Source: Pseudomonas fontis
Lineage (GTDB): Bacteria > Pseudomonadota > Gammaproteobacteria > Pseudomonadales > Pseudomonadaceae
DNA length: 64,000 nt
Direction of reading: 5' to 3'
Assembly (NCBI RefSeq): GCF_028656955.1
Contig: NZ_JAMDGY010000020.1
Location: 186,001-250,000 of the forward strand
The notes under the pieces were generated by a model that was not told the origin of the DNA, made no database searches, and saw only the letters and a list, made by a program, of their open reading frames with translations. How positions within the stretch are numbered: the first letter of the stretch is position 1; every line of letters starts with the position of its first letter. Shown here in pieces: positions 46,318-55,070 of this stretch. The translations under genes were made by a program, and so were the position numbers.

Positions 46318-47595
46318 CTAACGGCTTACTTTTTTCAGAAGGTCTGCGGCAGCGGATTCAATCTTAACCAGCATCTGAGCCCTTGGCTTGCACTCCTCAT
46401 AGCCTTTAAGGAGCAAGTCTCGGACAGTCTCGATGGCCTTTAGAGTGTCCTGCTGGTTGGGATATCCCTCAACTGCAGGACCGTAATAGAGCTTGGCGTC
46501 GACCTCTCTCGTAATACCGCCGGGATGCTCCATGAAAGCCCAGTCTTCAAGGCGCGATCGCACCTGGTTCAATCTCTCGTAAACTCTGGCAGTTACACCG
46601 GCAGCACTCGCAGAACTATTGCAGAGCTTATGCAGGATGGGCCCAATCGTTGTGTGCATCTCCAATGACATGCCACGTGCCGGGCGCCACTTAGAACGAA
46701 CCCCTGGCGCCCCGCCGTACGCTATCGCTCCATTTCTGACACCAACGAATGGCATTGTCCGCGATCTGTACGGCTTTCCGGAGGCGGTACGGGCTGGGCT
46801 AACAAACTTGGAGTCGTATGCCATTTGTTCAGGCATACCTTTCGGATAAGAACTTTCCGGAATTCCCTCCACCTGGGCCTGTACCTTCGCGAGTAGTTCC
46901 TGACTAGGTGAAATTAAGTATGGGACGGCTTGACCCGGGTAGTAGAGCCCCGGCCACTCTGGTGCCACCTGATATAGCCCATTCGACTGCAACCATTCCT
47001 TCCGGAACCCCGGAGTAGGCGAAATGTAGGGCTCATCTAGCAGTAACCAATTGCCGGTTTGTGGATCCTCCCAGCCGGTCATGTGGTCGGCTTTGGGCAC
47101 CCTACCCAAGCCATTCATGATCTCAATAATCCCCTTCCGGAAAACTCTCACCAACCCGGTCGAGTTCATAAAGAGAAGAGTAAAACTGGCTTGATCCAGA
47201 TATTGCATCGCACTGATCTGGCTGGCAGCATCCGTGCGCATTTCAAGGTGATCTGAGGCTTCAAGCTTGAACTTGCTCAGATACGCGCCACCAAACTTTA
47301 GACCATCAGCAAGCAACTCAGACAGGGGGCGCTTGAGATGGACCCCTACAGTGTAGCGACCAGAGGATGGAACCTCAGACCTGAGATCATTCCAGTACAC
47401 AGTCACATAGGCGGTATAGATTTGAGCCGCGGCCTTGGCAATCGCACGCTTGGCATGCAGGAAGTTCTGGAATCCTGCCTTGCGAGCAGCCTCTTCGAGG
47501 GCTTCGTAATGAGTGATACCAAATTCGCGCTTGATTGCCTTTGCCAGGCGCTTGATGCCGTCGACGGTAGACGGAGGAGTAGCGAGGGTAACCAT
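46318..47595 (-). CDS. DUF5623-like protein (425 aa)
   Basis: The N-terminal STVDGIKRLAKAIKREFGIT followed by HYEALEEAARKAGFQNFLHA is the pattern I associate with DUF5623, a domain of unknown function common on plasmids and integrative elements. The rest has no known motif (VTVYWNDLRSEVPSSGRYTV, RSTGLV-like region, CNSSASAAGVTARVYERLNQ). Start ATG 47595 follows GGGAG. It diverges from the Abi_C-like gene with 375 bases between. Confidence 0.65.
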   Translation of the reverse strand: MVTLATPPSTVDGIKRLAKAIKREFGITHYEALEEAARKAGFQNFLHAKRAIAKAAAQIYTAYVTVYWNDLRSEVPSSGRYTVGVHLKRPLSELLADGLKFGGAYLSKFKLEASDHLEMRTDAASQISAMQYLDQASFTLLFMNSTGLVRVFRKGIIEIMNGLGRVPKADHMTGWEDPQTGNWLLLDEPYISPTPGFRKEWLQSNGLYQVAPEWPGLYYPGQAVPYLISPSQELLAKVQAQVEGIPESSYPKGMPEQMAYDSKFVSPARTASGKPYRSRTMPFVGVRNGAIAYGGAPGVRSKWRPARGMSLEMHTTIGPILHKLCNSSASAAGVTARVYERLNQVRSRLEDWAFMEHPGGITREVDAKLYYGPAVEGYPNQQDTLKAIETVRDLLLKGYEECKPRAQMLVKIESAAADLLKKVSR

Positions 47596-47970
47596 GAATG
47601 TCTCCCGGCCTATCACGCAGCGTCACCCGTCTCCGCTACAACAGACCGATTGATTTCACAGTCGGTCGCTTAGCAAGGCAGTGCCGTTACCAGCTTTAAA
47701 GACGGGTGTCATACGCCTGCCGGGGCGCGATCGCATGGTAGCAACGGTTTTACATTCAGTTCAAGTAGCAACGCCCACCTCTACGGGTGCTTGTTATGCT
47801 GCCTTTTCTACCGAGGGAGGGTGGGGACCGCTACGCTTGGTTGACCAGCATCTCGCAGCGCTTGCAATTGCTCCGTACTTGGGTTGTGGTGTTCAGTCAT
47901 TGGTCTTGCGACCTTCATTATTCCAGAGGCTGCGCTTTAGTCTTAATGGTTAGGGAGAGAACCAGGCATC
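47596..47970. other. Intergenic region without recognised gene
   Basis: 375 bases between the divergent DUF5623-like and Abi_C-like genes. A 90-codon plus-strand frame (47681-47953) has no Shine-Dalgarno or recognisable product and is not called. Both promoters must lie here, but I cannot place them with confidence. Confidence 0.4.
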
Positions 47971-48795
47971 ATGGCAAACCGACCTCCACTTACGGACGCT
48001 ATCGCCGTAGCGATTTCTCGTCTCGTTGATGACTCACAAACTGAAAAGCGTGAGCCCACCCACTCTGACATCGAATTCCAGATCGACCAGGCCAAGCTCA
48101 CTCCCGCTGATCCAGGAAGGTCAAATAGCAAGCCCATCGGAAAATCAAAACGAGTACGCGGCACACTGAGCTGGGCGCTATCTAATGATCTGTCCGCCGG
48201 CGAGGCCCTGGTTTCCGGACTCATATCTACTGTCCAAGGTTACGGTGGATTTCGCCCAACCTCCCGCAACTACTGCGGTGCAGAGGCAATCACAAATCTC
48301 ATCGCGGTCTTTGCTGCACAAGGCTGGGATCTTTCATTGGATGGCTCGCTTCAGCCGCGAGTTTTGGACTCACTGACGAGCAAGGCGCTTACGTCGGCGC
48401 TGCAGGCTTATGCTGACCGCGCACGGCGCGGCGCGTTGGACAGCCCGCTGTTAGCTGGCACGGCCAAAGACCTATTGGAAGCAACAGCTGCTCATGTGCT
48501 GGTTGAAAAATGGGGCTCGTACCCAAGCACCTCCAATTTTCCAACATTATTAGGGCAAGCATTTACGGCCCTTGGTCTCGCCACGCCTAGCGATCCTGTA
48601 GTTGCTGGTGAGCCTGCCCATAGGCGAATGGAGCGCGCCACATATGACCTGGGCTGCGCCTTGAACGCTTTGCGTAACAAAGAGGGTACTGGTCACGGCC
48701 GGCCTTGGATTAGCGGTATCACTCCCATGCAGGCTCGTTTTTCCATTGAGTCCATGGGCAACATTGCGTCAATGCTGCTGGACGCACTGACATGA
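47971..48795 (+). CDS. Abortive-infection (Abi_C-like) family protein (274 aa)
   Basis: The C-terminal 75 residues (RRMERATYDLGCALNALRNK, EGTGHGRPWISGITPMQARF, SIESMGNIASMLLDALT) match the Abi_C pattern: helix, LRN-x-x-GxGHG, helix. Abi_C proteins are found in phage-exclusion systems and have an RNase-like HEPN flavour. The N-terminal region is polar and unknown (IEFQIDQAKLTPADPGRSNS). Start ATG 47971 has GGGAGAG upstream. Probably an anti-phage or addiction cargo gene of the island; function inferred from family only. Confidence 0.72.
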   Translation: MANRPPLTDAIAVAISRLVDDSQTEKREPTHSDIEFQIDQAKLTPADPGRSNSKPIGKSKRVRGTLSWALSNDLSAGEALVSGLISTVQGYGGFRPTSRNYCGAEAITNLIAVFAAQGWDLSLDGSLQPRVLDSLTSKALTSALQAYADRARRGALDSPLLAGTAKDLLEATAAHVLVEKWGSYPSTSNFPTLLGQAFTALGLATPSDPVVAGEPAHRRMERATYDLGCALNALRNKEGTGHGRPWISGITPMQARFSIESMGNIASMLLDALT

Positions 48796-48837
48796 GATGT
48801 CCGCTTCGGTAGGAACGACGGGGCTTCCGAGGTTGTC

Positions 48838-48874
48838 TACTCAAGACCTATGCACCGTGCATAGGTCTTGAGTA
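48838..48874. terminator. Perfect 37-base palindrome between convergent transcripts
   Basis: Arms of 18 bases (tactcaagacctatgcac and its exact complement) around a single central base. It lies between the Abi_C-like gene end (48795) and the end of the relaxase operon (48954). It can form a very stable hairpin, but neither strand has a T-run, so it may be a terminator or a recombinase/regulator site. Confidence 0.5.
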
Positions 48875-48953
48875 ATTCATAATGATTACAAGACGTAGGA
48901 CGCTACGCCCCTGATTTTTGATAACACAAGCAGCCCTCTCCCTGCCGTAGTCT

Positions 48954-49127
48954 TCAATCAGGTAACTGCGCTCTGATTTCGGCAAGCACATCTATGATGC
49001 GAGCCTGCTCACGCGGATCGTGTGGGGCTGCAGCTTTGGCGGCCGTCTCAGCACGTTCGAGGAGCGTTCGCAGCGCATCTCGATCGTTCTCATTTAAGTC
49101 GAGGGCAAAAGTAATTCGAATAGTCAT
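48954..49127 (-). CDS. Small hypothetical protein (57 aa)
   Basis: MTIRITFALDLNENDRDALR followed by TLLERAETAAKAAAPHDPRE and a helical end. The ATG (49127) overlaps the stop of the 73-aa gene as ATGA. Last gene of the leftward mobilisation operon. Function unknown. Confidence 0.65.
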   Translation of the reverse strand: MTIRITFALDLNENDRDALRTLLERAETAAKAAAPHDPREQARIIDVLAEIRAQLPD

Positions 49128-49345
49128 TTCCATTGCCCGTGCAATGTAACCTGGATGTCGGCTGCCCGACACTTGGCCACCAGGGTCGAACTGTCGTAAC
49201 ACAACAGTTCGACTCGACTCCCCACACTGCTTGACGCGTCGTCGAACAGGGAGGCGGCACTGACCGGCGCAAACAGGTTGGCATTCTGGTAATCGCTCAG
49301 CCGCCCAGTTAATTGCCAGATTTCATGCATGGAAGTTTCAGACAT
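49124..49345 (-). CDS. Small hypothetical protein (73 aa)
   Basis: MSETSMHEIWQLTGRLSDYQ, then ANLFAPVSAASLFDDASSSV, then VELLCYDSSTLVAKC. Good Shine-Dalgarno (AAAGGAAG). Lies 46 bases after the TOPRIM gene and is coupled to the 57-aa gene. Function unknown. Confidence 0.65.
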   Translation of the reverse strand: MSETSMHEIWQLTGRLSDYQNANLFAPVSAASLFDDASSSVGSRVELLCYDSSTLVAKCRAADIQVTLHGQWK

Positions 49346-49391
49346 GGTTTCTTCCTTTCATGGTTAAGAGATTTGGCACTCACTGCGGGAG

Positions 49392-50549
49392 TTACATGTG
49401 TCGAGTCTGTGACCGAATCTCGGCGTCATGCTCCGTGGTTTGATCAGGTTCAGTGAATTGAACCAGAGTAGCCGTTGCAGGAAGCTGTTCAGCCCCAGTT
49501 GGAGTGGCTGTTATCTCGATGGACTCGCCCATTTTGCCCAGAAGACGCCGCACAGCCTGGTTCGGGTCCTCGCCAAGCTGCAGGCCTATGCGATCGCGCA
49601 CGTCTTCAATCAAGGCATCAGGGAAGTGCTCGGCCAGGTGTGCTGTACGCTTTGCGGTGTGATGATCGCCGCCGTTATCACGGTCGTACACCATGGAGAA
49701 AAAGCGGATGTTGTAGCGCTTGGCCAGGGCGATAATGGCTTTCTGAGTATTTTCACCCGGTTCGCCAGTCGTGCCCACGAACAGAACTCGCTGTCGCTCC
49801 TCGGGTGAGGCGAGCTGGTAGGTGCTCAGGGTGTCAACACCGCCCTCACTGAAACGAATTTCGGTGGGGTTTGCGCATTTCGGGTTGGCGAGGTAGATAC
49901 CTTTTTCAGTTTCTGTCGTAAAGCCCTTGAACTCACGTCGTTCGCCATTGATCACCTGAGCACCGCGGTACTCATAGCCGCAGAACTTAGAATCAGCATC
50001 AATGTGAGGAAAAACAGCGGATCCATGCCGGCTCGTACGCCAACGCGTTTCGGCCAACACTTCGGACGAGATCCCTCGCTCTTGGCTCAGGTAGCTATCA
50101 CGACGAGACATGAAGCCAAACGTGCGGTAGTGGTTTTCCGTGCTGGTTGCGATTGTCTCTAGGCGCTCGCGTTCCTTCCTCTGTCGCGACTCTTCACGTG
50201 CGCGATCAATACGGGCCTGCTCTTCCGCTGAGTTACCCAGCGAAGGTAGAACGCCCCCCTGAAACGCACGAACATCGTCCTTGGCCTGGATGAAGGTGCC
50301 GCCCCTGGCTTCCTGATAGAACTTGAAGATGTCACCGCTCTTCCCCGAATGGCGGTCATGCCAGACCCAATTGTCATCAGCGGCCTGGTAAATGTCGTAT
50401 TTCCCTGAGCCGTGGCGGAAAACAGCATGTCCTTTGTACGAGGCCTTCTTGTCGTACTCCATGCCCAGGTGAACAGCGTAGTCGGTCAGGTCAACGTCGC
50501 GCTTCATCGCGGCGACTTCGCGGGCGTCTGATGCTTTGTCATATTTCAT
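49392..50549 (-). CDS. DUF3991/TOPRIM primase-like protein (385 aa, in frame with the relaxase)
   Basis: From MKYDKASDAREVAAMKRDVD. The N-terminal part (DLTDYAVHLGMEYDKKASYK, VFRHGSGKYDIYQAADDN, WHDRHSGKSGDIFKFYQEAR) resembles the DUF3991/CHC2-like zinc-finger region of mobile-element primases. The C-terminal part has a TOPRIM fold (RFSEGGVDTLSTYQLASPEE with the catalytic Glu, then MVYDRDNGGDHHTAK with the DxD). These proteins may prime the transferred strand. The proposed ATG is 9 bases after the nested 128-aa gene and has no Shine-Dalgarno. The reading frame is the same as that of the upstream relaxase and no stop lies between, so the product could also be the C-terminus of a 1631-aa fusion. 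Confidence 0.75.
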   Translation of the reverse strand: MKYDKASDAREVAAMKRDVDLTDYAVHLGMEYDKKASYKGHAVFRHGSGKYDIYQAADDNWVWHDRHSGKSGDIFKFYQEARGGTFIQAKDDVRAFQGGVLPSLGNSAEEQARIDRAREESRQRKERERLETIATSTENHYRTFGFMSRRDSYLSQERGISSEVLAETRWRTSRHGSAVFPHIDADSKFCGYEYRGAQVINGERREFKGFTTETEKGIYLANPKCANPTEIRFSEGGVDTLSTYQLASPEERQRVLFVGTTGEPGENTQKAIIALAKRYNIRFFSMVYDRDNGGDHHTAKRTAHLAEHFPDALIEDVRDRIGLQLGEDPNQAVRRLLGKMGESIEITATPTGAEQLPATATLVQFTEPDQTTEHDAEIRSQTRHM

Positions 50550-50557
50550 TGAGCGTG

Positions 50558-50944
50558 CTACAGCAGTACCAGGAACCTGCCGTCGCACTCGACCAAGAGG
50601 CTGTCGATCAGCGAGTGTGTTATCGGGCAATAGACCCTCACGTCCCCTTCCGGGACCTGCTGCCAGATCGCATGTGGACAACGCACGCAGGCCGTCTGAG
50701 GAAGCTCGCCCTGCAGGGCGTTTAATGTTGCCGAGCGGACGGGAGAAGGCTTCTTCGTTTGCGGCGTCACCGGCGCTGGTGGCGCGCTCAAATTGGCCGA
50801 GGCTGCCGACGACTCGATGGCCTGCGGCGCCGGCTCGGGATTCGGGTCGGGAAACTCCATCGGCGGCGACAGGTCGTCCATCAACGCAGGGGTATCGGCC
50901 GAGGCCGGTAAGGGTGGCAGGTCGGACAGGATCAATTCGGACAT
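50558..50944 (-). CDS. Small CxxC-containing protein nested between relaxase and primase (128 aa)
   Basis: The sequence MSELILSDLPPLPASADTPA, a Pro/Ala-rich linker, then TACVRCPHAIWQQVPEGDVR and VYCPITHSLIDSLLVECDGR. The CxxC-P-x-A-W core followed by a third Cys is a pattern I associate with small zinc-ribbon-like proteins of Pseudomonas integrative elements. A perfect AGGAGG sits 7 bases upstream of the ATG. It is read in a different frame from the open frame that connects the relaxase and TOPRIM parts. In that other frame the same bases give low-complexity Arg/Gly/Ala sequence, so this frame is the functional one. Confidence 0.78.
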   Translation of the reverse strand: MSELILSDLPPLPASADTPALMDDLSPPMEFPDPNPEPAPQAIESSAASANLSAPPAPVTPQTKKPSPVRSATLNALQGELPQTACVRCPHAIWQQVPEGDVRVYCPITHSLIDSLLVECDGRFLVLL

Positions 50945-53900
50945 AGCGGGCCTCCTGAGGCTCAGGCTTCATCAGTTTCAGCTTCGTGGTGAATAAGGCG
51001 GTCTTCATTACCTGGAGGGTTTCGCAAAGGTCGCGGCGCTGCTCTGGGGGAACGCATGAGCCGGGGTTTGTCCATCGCGCAACTTCTGCACCTGGAGCGG
51101 GGTTTTCTGCAGCTACAACGGCAACGCGTCGGGCATCAGCCGGCCAGGTCTGTTCGTCGATGCGAAGGTCGACGATTTCGGCGCCGAAGGCCTTGGCGTG
51201 CTCGATCTCAACCTCTACGGGCGGCAGGACAGCGACGGACCGGAGGGGTTGTTCTTGGGGCTGCTCCTTCGCCTGGCCGGGGAACTGGAAAAGTGGAGAG
51301 CCCCCCTGGAGACGATCGAGGACGGAAAGTTTCTGAGGGGTCAGCCTGAACGGCTGACCTGTATGGACGGATGCGCGAATAGCTTCGCGAGCCTGAGGCA
51401 TCAGGTCGAGAGCGTTCTCTTTGTAGACGAATTCCGCCGTCGACCTCTTGAATGGGAGCCAGTTGGCTTGACTCAGGTACGTTTTGCACCCGTGGATTCC
51501 GCGGGTATAGGCGACATACCAAGCCTGCAGGGAAGCGTAGGATGACGGCAGGTAGTAAGACTGCATAACAGTCATGCCCTGCGCTTTGTGGCCGGTCATC
51601 GCATAGCCGTGCTGCAGCGACTCGTATTCACTGGCATTGATCTTGACCGTCCTCCCATCGTCCCGGGTGATCGTGAACAGAATGTCCTCGATCCGCTCAC
51701 CGTCGACTTCGCGGGTGATTCGCTCGATACCCAGCACGGTGCCAAGGTCCCCGTTGTAGATCGGTTCGTTCTGAGAGTCCTTGGCCGTTTTGCGCAAAAG
51801 CAGGCGGTCACCAATCGCAACCTGGATCGTGAATCGCTCGCCGGGCAGTACCTCGGTTTCGATGCTTACGCTACCTACAGCACTCAATTCACCACGAGCG
51901 AATCGGGCATCACGAATTTTGTGGTTGAGCGCCCGTACCTGTTCGTTCGTATCAGTGAGGACAAGAATCTGGGACCAGTCCAACTCACGGACAACGCTAT
52001 CCCTCCCTGGCAGACCAGCTTTCATATCAGAGAAAACATCGCCAACCAACTCGTCAGCTTCGTTCACGCCGTCAGCGAAAACCTTGAGCTGATCATCGCG
52101 CTGCATGTGGCGGATCGCATCGCTCACCTTGCCTTCATAAAGGGCCTGAGCAGTAGGCCTGAACTGGTCGACTTGGCGAGCGATCGTTTCGATCTTGGCG
52201 CAGCGATCCCCAACAGCGTCGTGCAGAAGGCCGAACAATGCGGCTGTCTCCACTGCGTCATGCTGGTTTCTATCACCAACGCAGATCAGGCGGGCGCCTG
52301 CCTGGTGACAAGCCACCACCAGGTTATGCATTTGGTAGGTGTCCAGCATGCCGGCTTCGTCGCACACGACGATATCGCCGCGTCCGATGAGATCCTGCTG
52401 TTTGAAACGCTGCCCAGCCTGCTGCGCGGCAAGCGTGTTCTGGTGCTTGATCAGTAGTGAATGGACAGTCTGGGCCTGAATACCGGTCGACTTACCCAGC
52501 TCCGTTGCCTGCTTGTTTGCAGGCGCAACGCCAATTACACGGCGCCCCTGCGCCTTGAAAACTTCGGCGTATACGCGGAAGGTCGGCGCCAGAGTGGAAG
52601 ACTTACCAACGCCAGCCGCCCCCTTAAAGAATGTGTACTGACCTGGCCCAGTCAGATTGTAGGCAGCCTGGCGCTGCTCCTGAGTGAGCCGAAAAGGCTT
52701 TTCGCCTGGCTTCTGGGTCGCCTGTTTTTCCTTCTCATAGTCGTCAATCACCTGGTCAACAAAAGCACGGCCAACATTCCAACTCGGATCATCGAGACCA
52801 GCATGCACCGCCTTTACGCAGTCAGCTTCAAGGGTGAAGAGCTCCTTCGTCGTGTAACGCTTCGGCGGCATGCGGCCGTTTTCGTCCGGCTGCTGGGGAA
52901 TTTCGATGAGGCCGAGTTGTTTGTAAATCTCCGACTTGGTTGCTTCGATTTCTTCAAGGCCACCTTTGCCAATGGTCAGGTGCGCGGCCGCAGAATCGAT
53001 CGCGAATTCATCGATCACGGTGGATCCGCGGAACACCATGCGCTGCAGCTCAGTGAGACTCGGTGCCTGGAGATCTTTGGCGGTTGATGCCTTCAGCTCG
53101 ACAGTGGGAATCGCTTCGCGCCAATGACCATCCAGGCTGTCGCCTAGCTCGATGTCCTTCGCATCGCGGCTTCGGACGGCGATAGCCTGAGCTGCAGCTT
53201 GGCCAGAGGTGGCCATAGTCTTCTTCTCTGCCTGGATCTGCTCGCTGCGCTTGGAAAACTCGGCGACGAGTTCCTTCGAAACTGAAGCATCGTTGAGACG
53301 CAGGCCATGCCCGCTCCAATCAACGACCATCGCAGAAGCCAACTCGGGGAGGCGTGCCTGGAGACGCTGATAAAAGGCCACGTCGACGACTGCACCAAAC
53401 TCCTTCTGGCTCTTGTACAGCCATCCCGCATCGAGGGTCAGGAACTTGCCGTCGACGGTGCGAACGAAATTCGGCCGTTCCAGGTGTACGTGAAGCTGAG
53501 GATCAGGGAAGTCCTGGCCGGGGGCGCGACGTGCTGTGCAATGGGCATATGTCAGAGTGACGCACTCGCCGGTTACAGACTCTGCGCCCTGAGCGCCTTC
53601 ACGTCCGCGAATCCGGCCAGTACGGTGCTCGCGCTCGATCGCATCGTTCACAGCCCCCATCATGCATTCCTGGATCACGCGACGGGTTTGGTCGTCGGCC
53701 TGTGCCCAGTAGATGCTGATGGACTTCTGCAGGCTCACACACGAGCTGAAGCCGAGAACAGGATCCTTTGCCGATTTTTCTTTCCCGTCCTTCTCCAGTC
53801 GCTCTAGGTCGCCGACGTCGAGCTGCTTTTTCGAGGACGGGTTTGCCTTCTTCGACTCAGCTTCCTGAATAGCCTTGTCGATGGCATTTTGACGCTTCTC

Positions 53901-54287
53901 ATCAAGGAACGCCTCTCCGGTGCGTGGGTTGATTCCACGGAAAAGAGCTAGGTAATCACCGTCCTGCGGATGCTCACCGAGGCCCAGCTTGTTGGACAAC
54001 GGGCCTGCAATACCCGATGCCAAAGTGTCGTTGCCGGACTTGTGGTAGTAGTCCTCTCGCCCTGTGCCTTGGTCGCCCTCCACCTGACTGACGATAGCGG
54101 CGATCTCGGTGTCGACTTTCGCCAGTTCGGCAGCCATGACCTCATCTGTCACGCCACGCTCTGCGCCGAGATCAATGCGCTTCTCACGTAAGGCCTGGAG
54201 CTCCTTCAGCTTCTTTTCAAAGTAGGAAGCCTTGGCAGCAAAATTACTGGCCGTGGTCTTCTGGTTGCTCATCCCGTAGTGACTCAT
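50945..54287 (-). CDS. MobF (TrwC/TraI-like) relaxase-helicase, about 1114 aa before reading through
   Basis: A DNA-nicking relaxase plus motor that starts and drives conjugative transfer. N-terminal region: ASYFEKKLKELQ and REDYYHKSGNDT (candidate catalytic tyrosines). The relaxase core has DPVLGFSSCVSLQKSISIYW and the metal-binding HxH in FPDPQLHVHLERPNFV. RecD/UvrD-like helicase: Walker A FFKGAAGVGKSSTL, Walker B DIVVCDEAGMLDTYQ, motif VGDRNQHDAVE, and YESLQHGYAMTGHKAQGMTV. The ATG overlaps the 144-aa gene stop as ATGA. No stop follows at the end of the helicase part: the frame stays open to 49392. The end given is where the nested gene begins, as relatives normally stop near this length. 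Confidence 0.85.
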
Positions 54288-54718
54288 CGCTCAATCTCCA
54301 TGCCTGTCTGCTCGGCAATGAGGCGATCCATAACCATCGGCACGAGCCGATTGAGCATCGGCTCGATGGTGCCGGCGAGCAGTTCAGGCCGGCGTTCAGC
54401 TTGGCTGGCGAGAACCTGCAACAGCAGATCAGGAAGAGCAGAGCCCAGAAGGGAAGAAACGGACTGGGTGATTGCGCCTGCCATCGAAGCCACAACCGGA
54501 CCATCGAGGAGAACGGGAACAGGTCGGGAAGGATCGGCGCTGAAACGCTGCGCAGCCATGAAACCGGCGATTTCTTCGTCTGTGCGCATAGACATGAGGG
54601 CATCGAGCACGCGGCCTTGAGCGACGCCCAGACGAGCCGAAAGGCGTTCCAGACGCACTGCCGCAACCGCATCCAGGTACTGGGTCGAGGTCTTCGCCCC
54701 GGCCTTCTTCCGCGCCAT
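54284..54718 (-). CDS. Relaxosome accessory/DNA-binding candidate (144 aa)
   Basis: MARKKAGAKTSTQYLDAVAA is a basic N-terminus. RLERLSARLGVAQGRVLDAL and DEEIAGFMAAQRFS form a short helical DNA-binding-like region, followed by a hydrophobic C-terminal part (VASMAGAITQSVSSLLGSAL). It sits where trwA (relaxosome accessory) lies in R388-type transfer regions, next to the non-coding repeat region and translationally coupled to the relaxase. Role inferred from position. Confidence 0.62.
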   Translation of the reverse strand: MARKKAGAKTSTQYLDAVAAVRLERLSARLGVAQGRVLDALMSMRTDEEIAGFMAAQRFSADPSRPVPVLLDGPVVASMAGAITQSVSSLLGSALPDLLLQVLASQAERRPELLAGTIEPMLNRLVPMVMDRLIAEQTGMEIER

Positions 54719-54732
54719 TTTCCTTTTCCCTT

Positions 54733-54749
54733 CTGAGAGCGTTTCTCAG
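54733..54749. other. Hairpin 1 of the putative oriT region
   Basis: CTGAGA-GCGTT-TCTCAG, perfect 6-bp stem. It lies 14 bases upstream of the accessory gene start. MobF relaxases need a hairpin next to nic; which of the three hairpins here would serve is not known. Confidence 0.4.
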
Positions 54750-54754
54750 GTAGA

Positions 54755-54766
54755 CGGCTTTAGCCG
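54755..54766. other. Hairpin 2 of the putative oriT region
   Basis: CGGC-TTTA-GCCG, a short 4-bp stem just beyond hairpin 1; weak on its own. Confidence 0.3.
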
Positions 54767-54839
54767 GCGTACCTTGCTTTGCTTTGTTGCTATTCCGACT
54801 TGGAGGCCGCGCATGGCGTGGGCTCCGGGCCGACGCGAA

Positions 54840-54854
54840 GCACCCGAAGGGTGC
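54840..54854. other. Hairpin 3 of the putative oriT region
   Basis: GCACCC-GAA-GGGTGC, perfect 6-bp stem with a GAA triloop, followed directly by the AACCA repeat array. Best placed of the three to be the oriT hairpin, but no nic consensus was recognised. Confidence 0.45.
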
Positions 54855-54866
54855 AGATGTGTTAAG

Positions 54867-55047
54867 AAAACCTCATCGCAAAACCACAATAATCCAGAAA
54901 AACCATCATAGCAAGACCAGTAAAACCATAAAAACCATCAAGAAAAACCAGTAATAACCATTGACGACCAGATAAAACCAGCTTTAAATCTATTCCAAGG
55001 GGTGTGTAAAACCAGAAAGACCCACTAAAATCCAGTTTCAACCATTA
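54867..55047 (+). repeat. Array of about 16 AACCA-type repeats spaced about 10 bp (candidate stb/parS or oriT site)
   Basis: The motif A(A)ACCA(G/T) or close variants has its CCA/CCT at 54871, 54884, 54894, 54903, 54917, 54926, 54935, 54948, 54958, 54968, 54978, 54995, 55012, 55022, 55032 and 55042. Two blocks (54948-54978 and 55012-55042) are spaced exactly 10 bases, one helical turn, so proteins would line up on one DNA face. The array lies between the divergent relaxase and StbA/StbB-like operons, as the stb direct repeats of R388 do. It ends just before the StbA-like gene. Confidence 0.8.
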
Positions 55048-55070
55048 ACATCACACTGGAGGAGGTCGGG

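Noticed and set aside
47681..47953. 90-codon plus-strand frame before the Abi_C-like gene
   Set aside because: No ribosome-binding site and no recognisable product; composition is like non-coding sequence.
51588..52457. 289-codon plus-strand frame opposite the relaxase
   Set aside because: The minus strand encodes conserved helicase motifs here; the plus strand is a shadow.
54867..55047. CRISPR array or replication iterons for a plasmid Rep protein
   Set aside because: Repeats are only 5-7 bases with 9-17 base spacing, too short for CRISPR. No Rep initiator gene lies nearby, so oriT/stb-type binding sites fit better.
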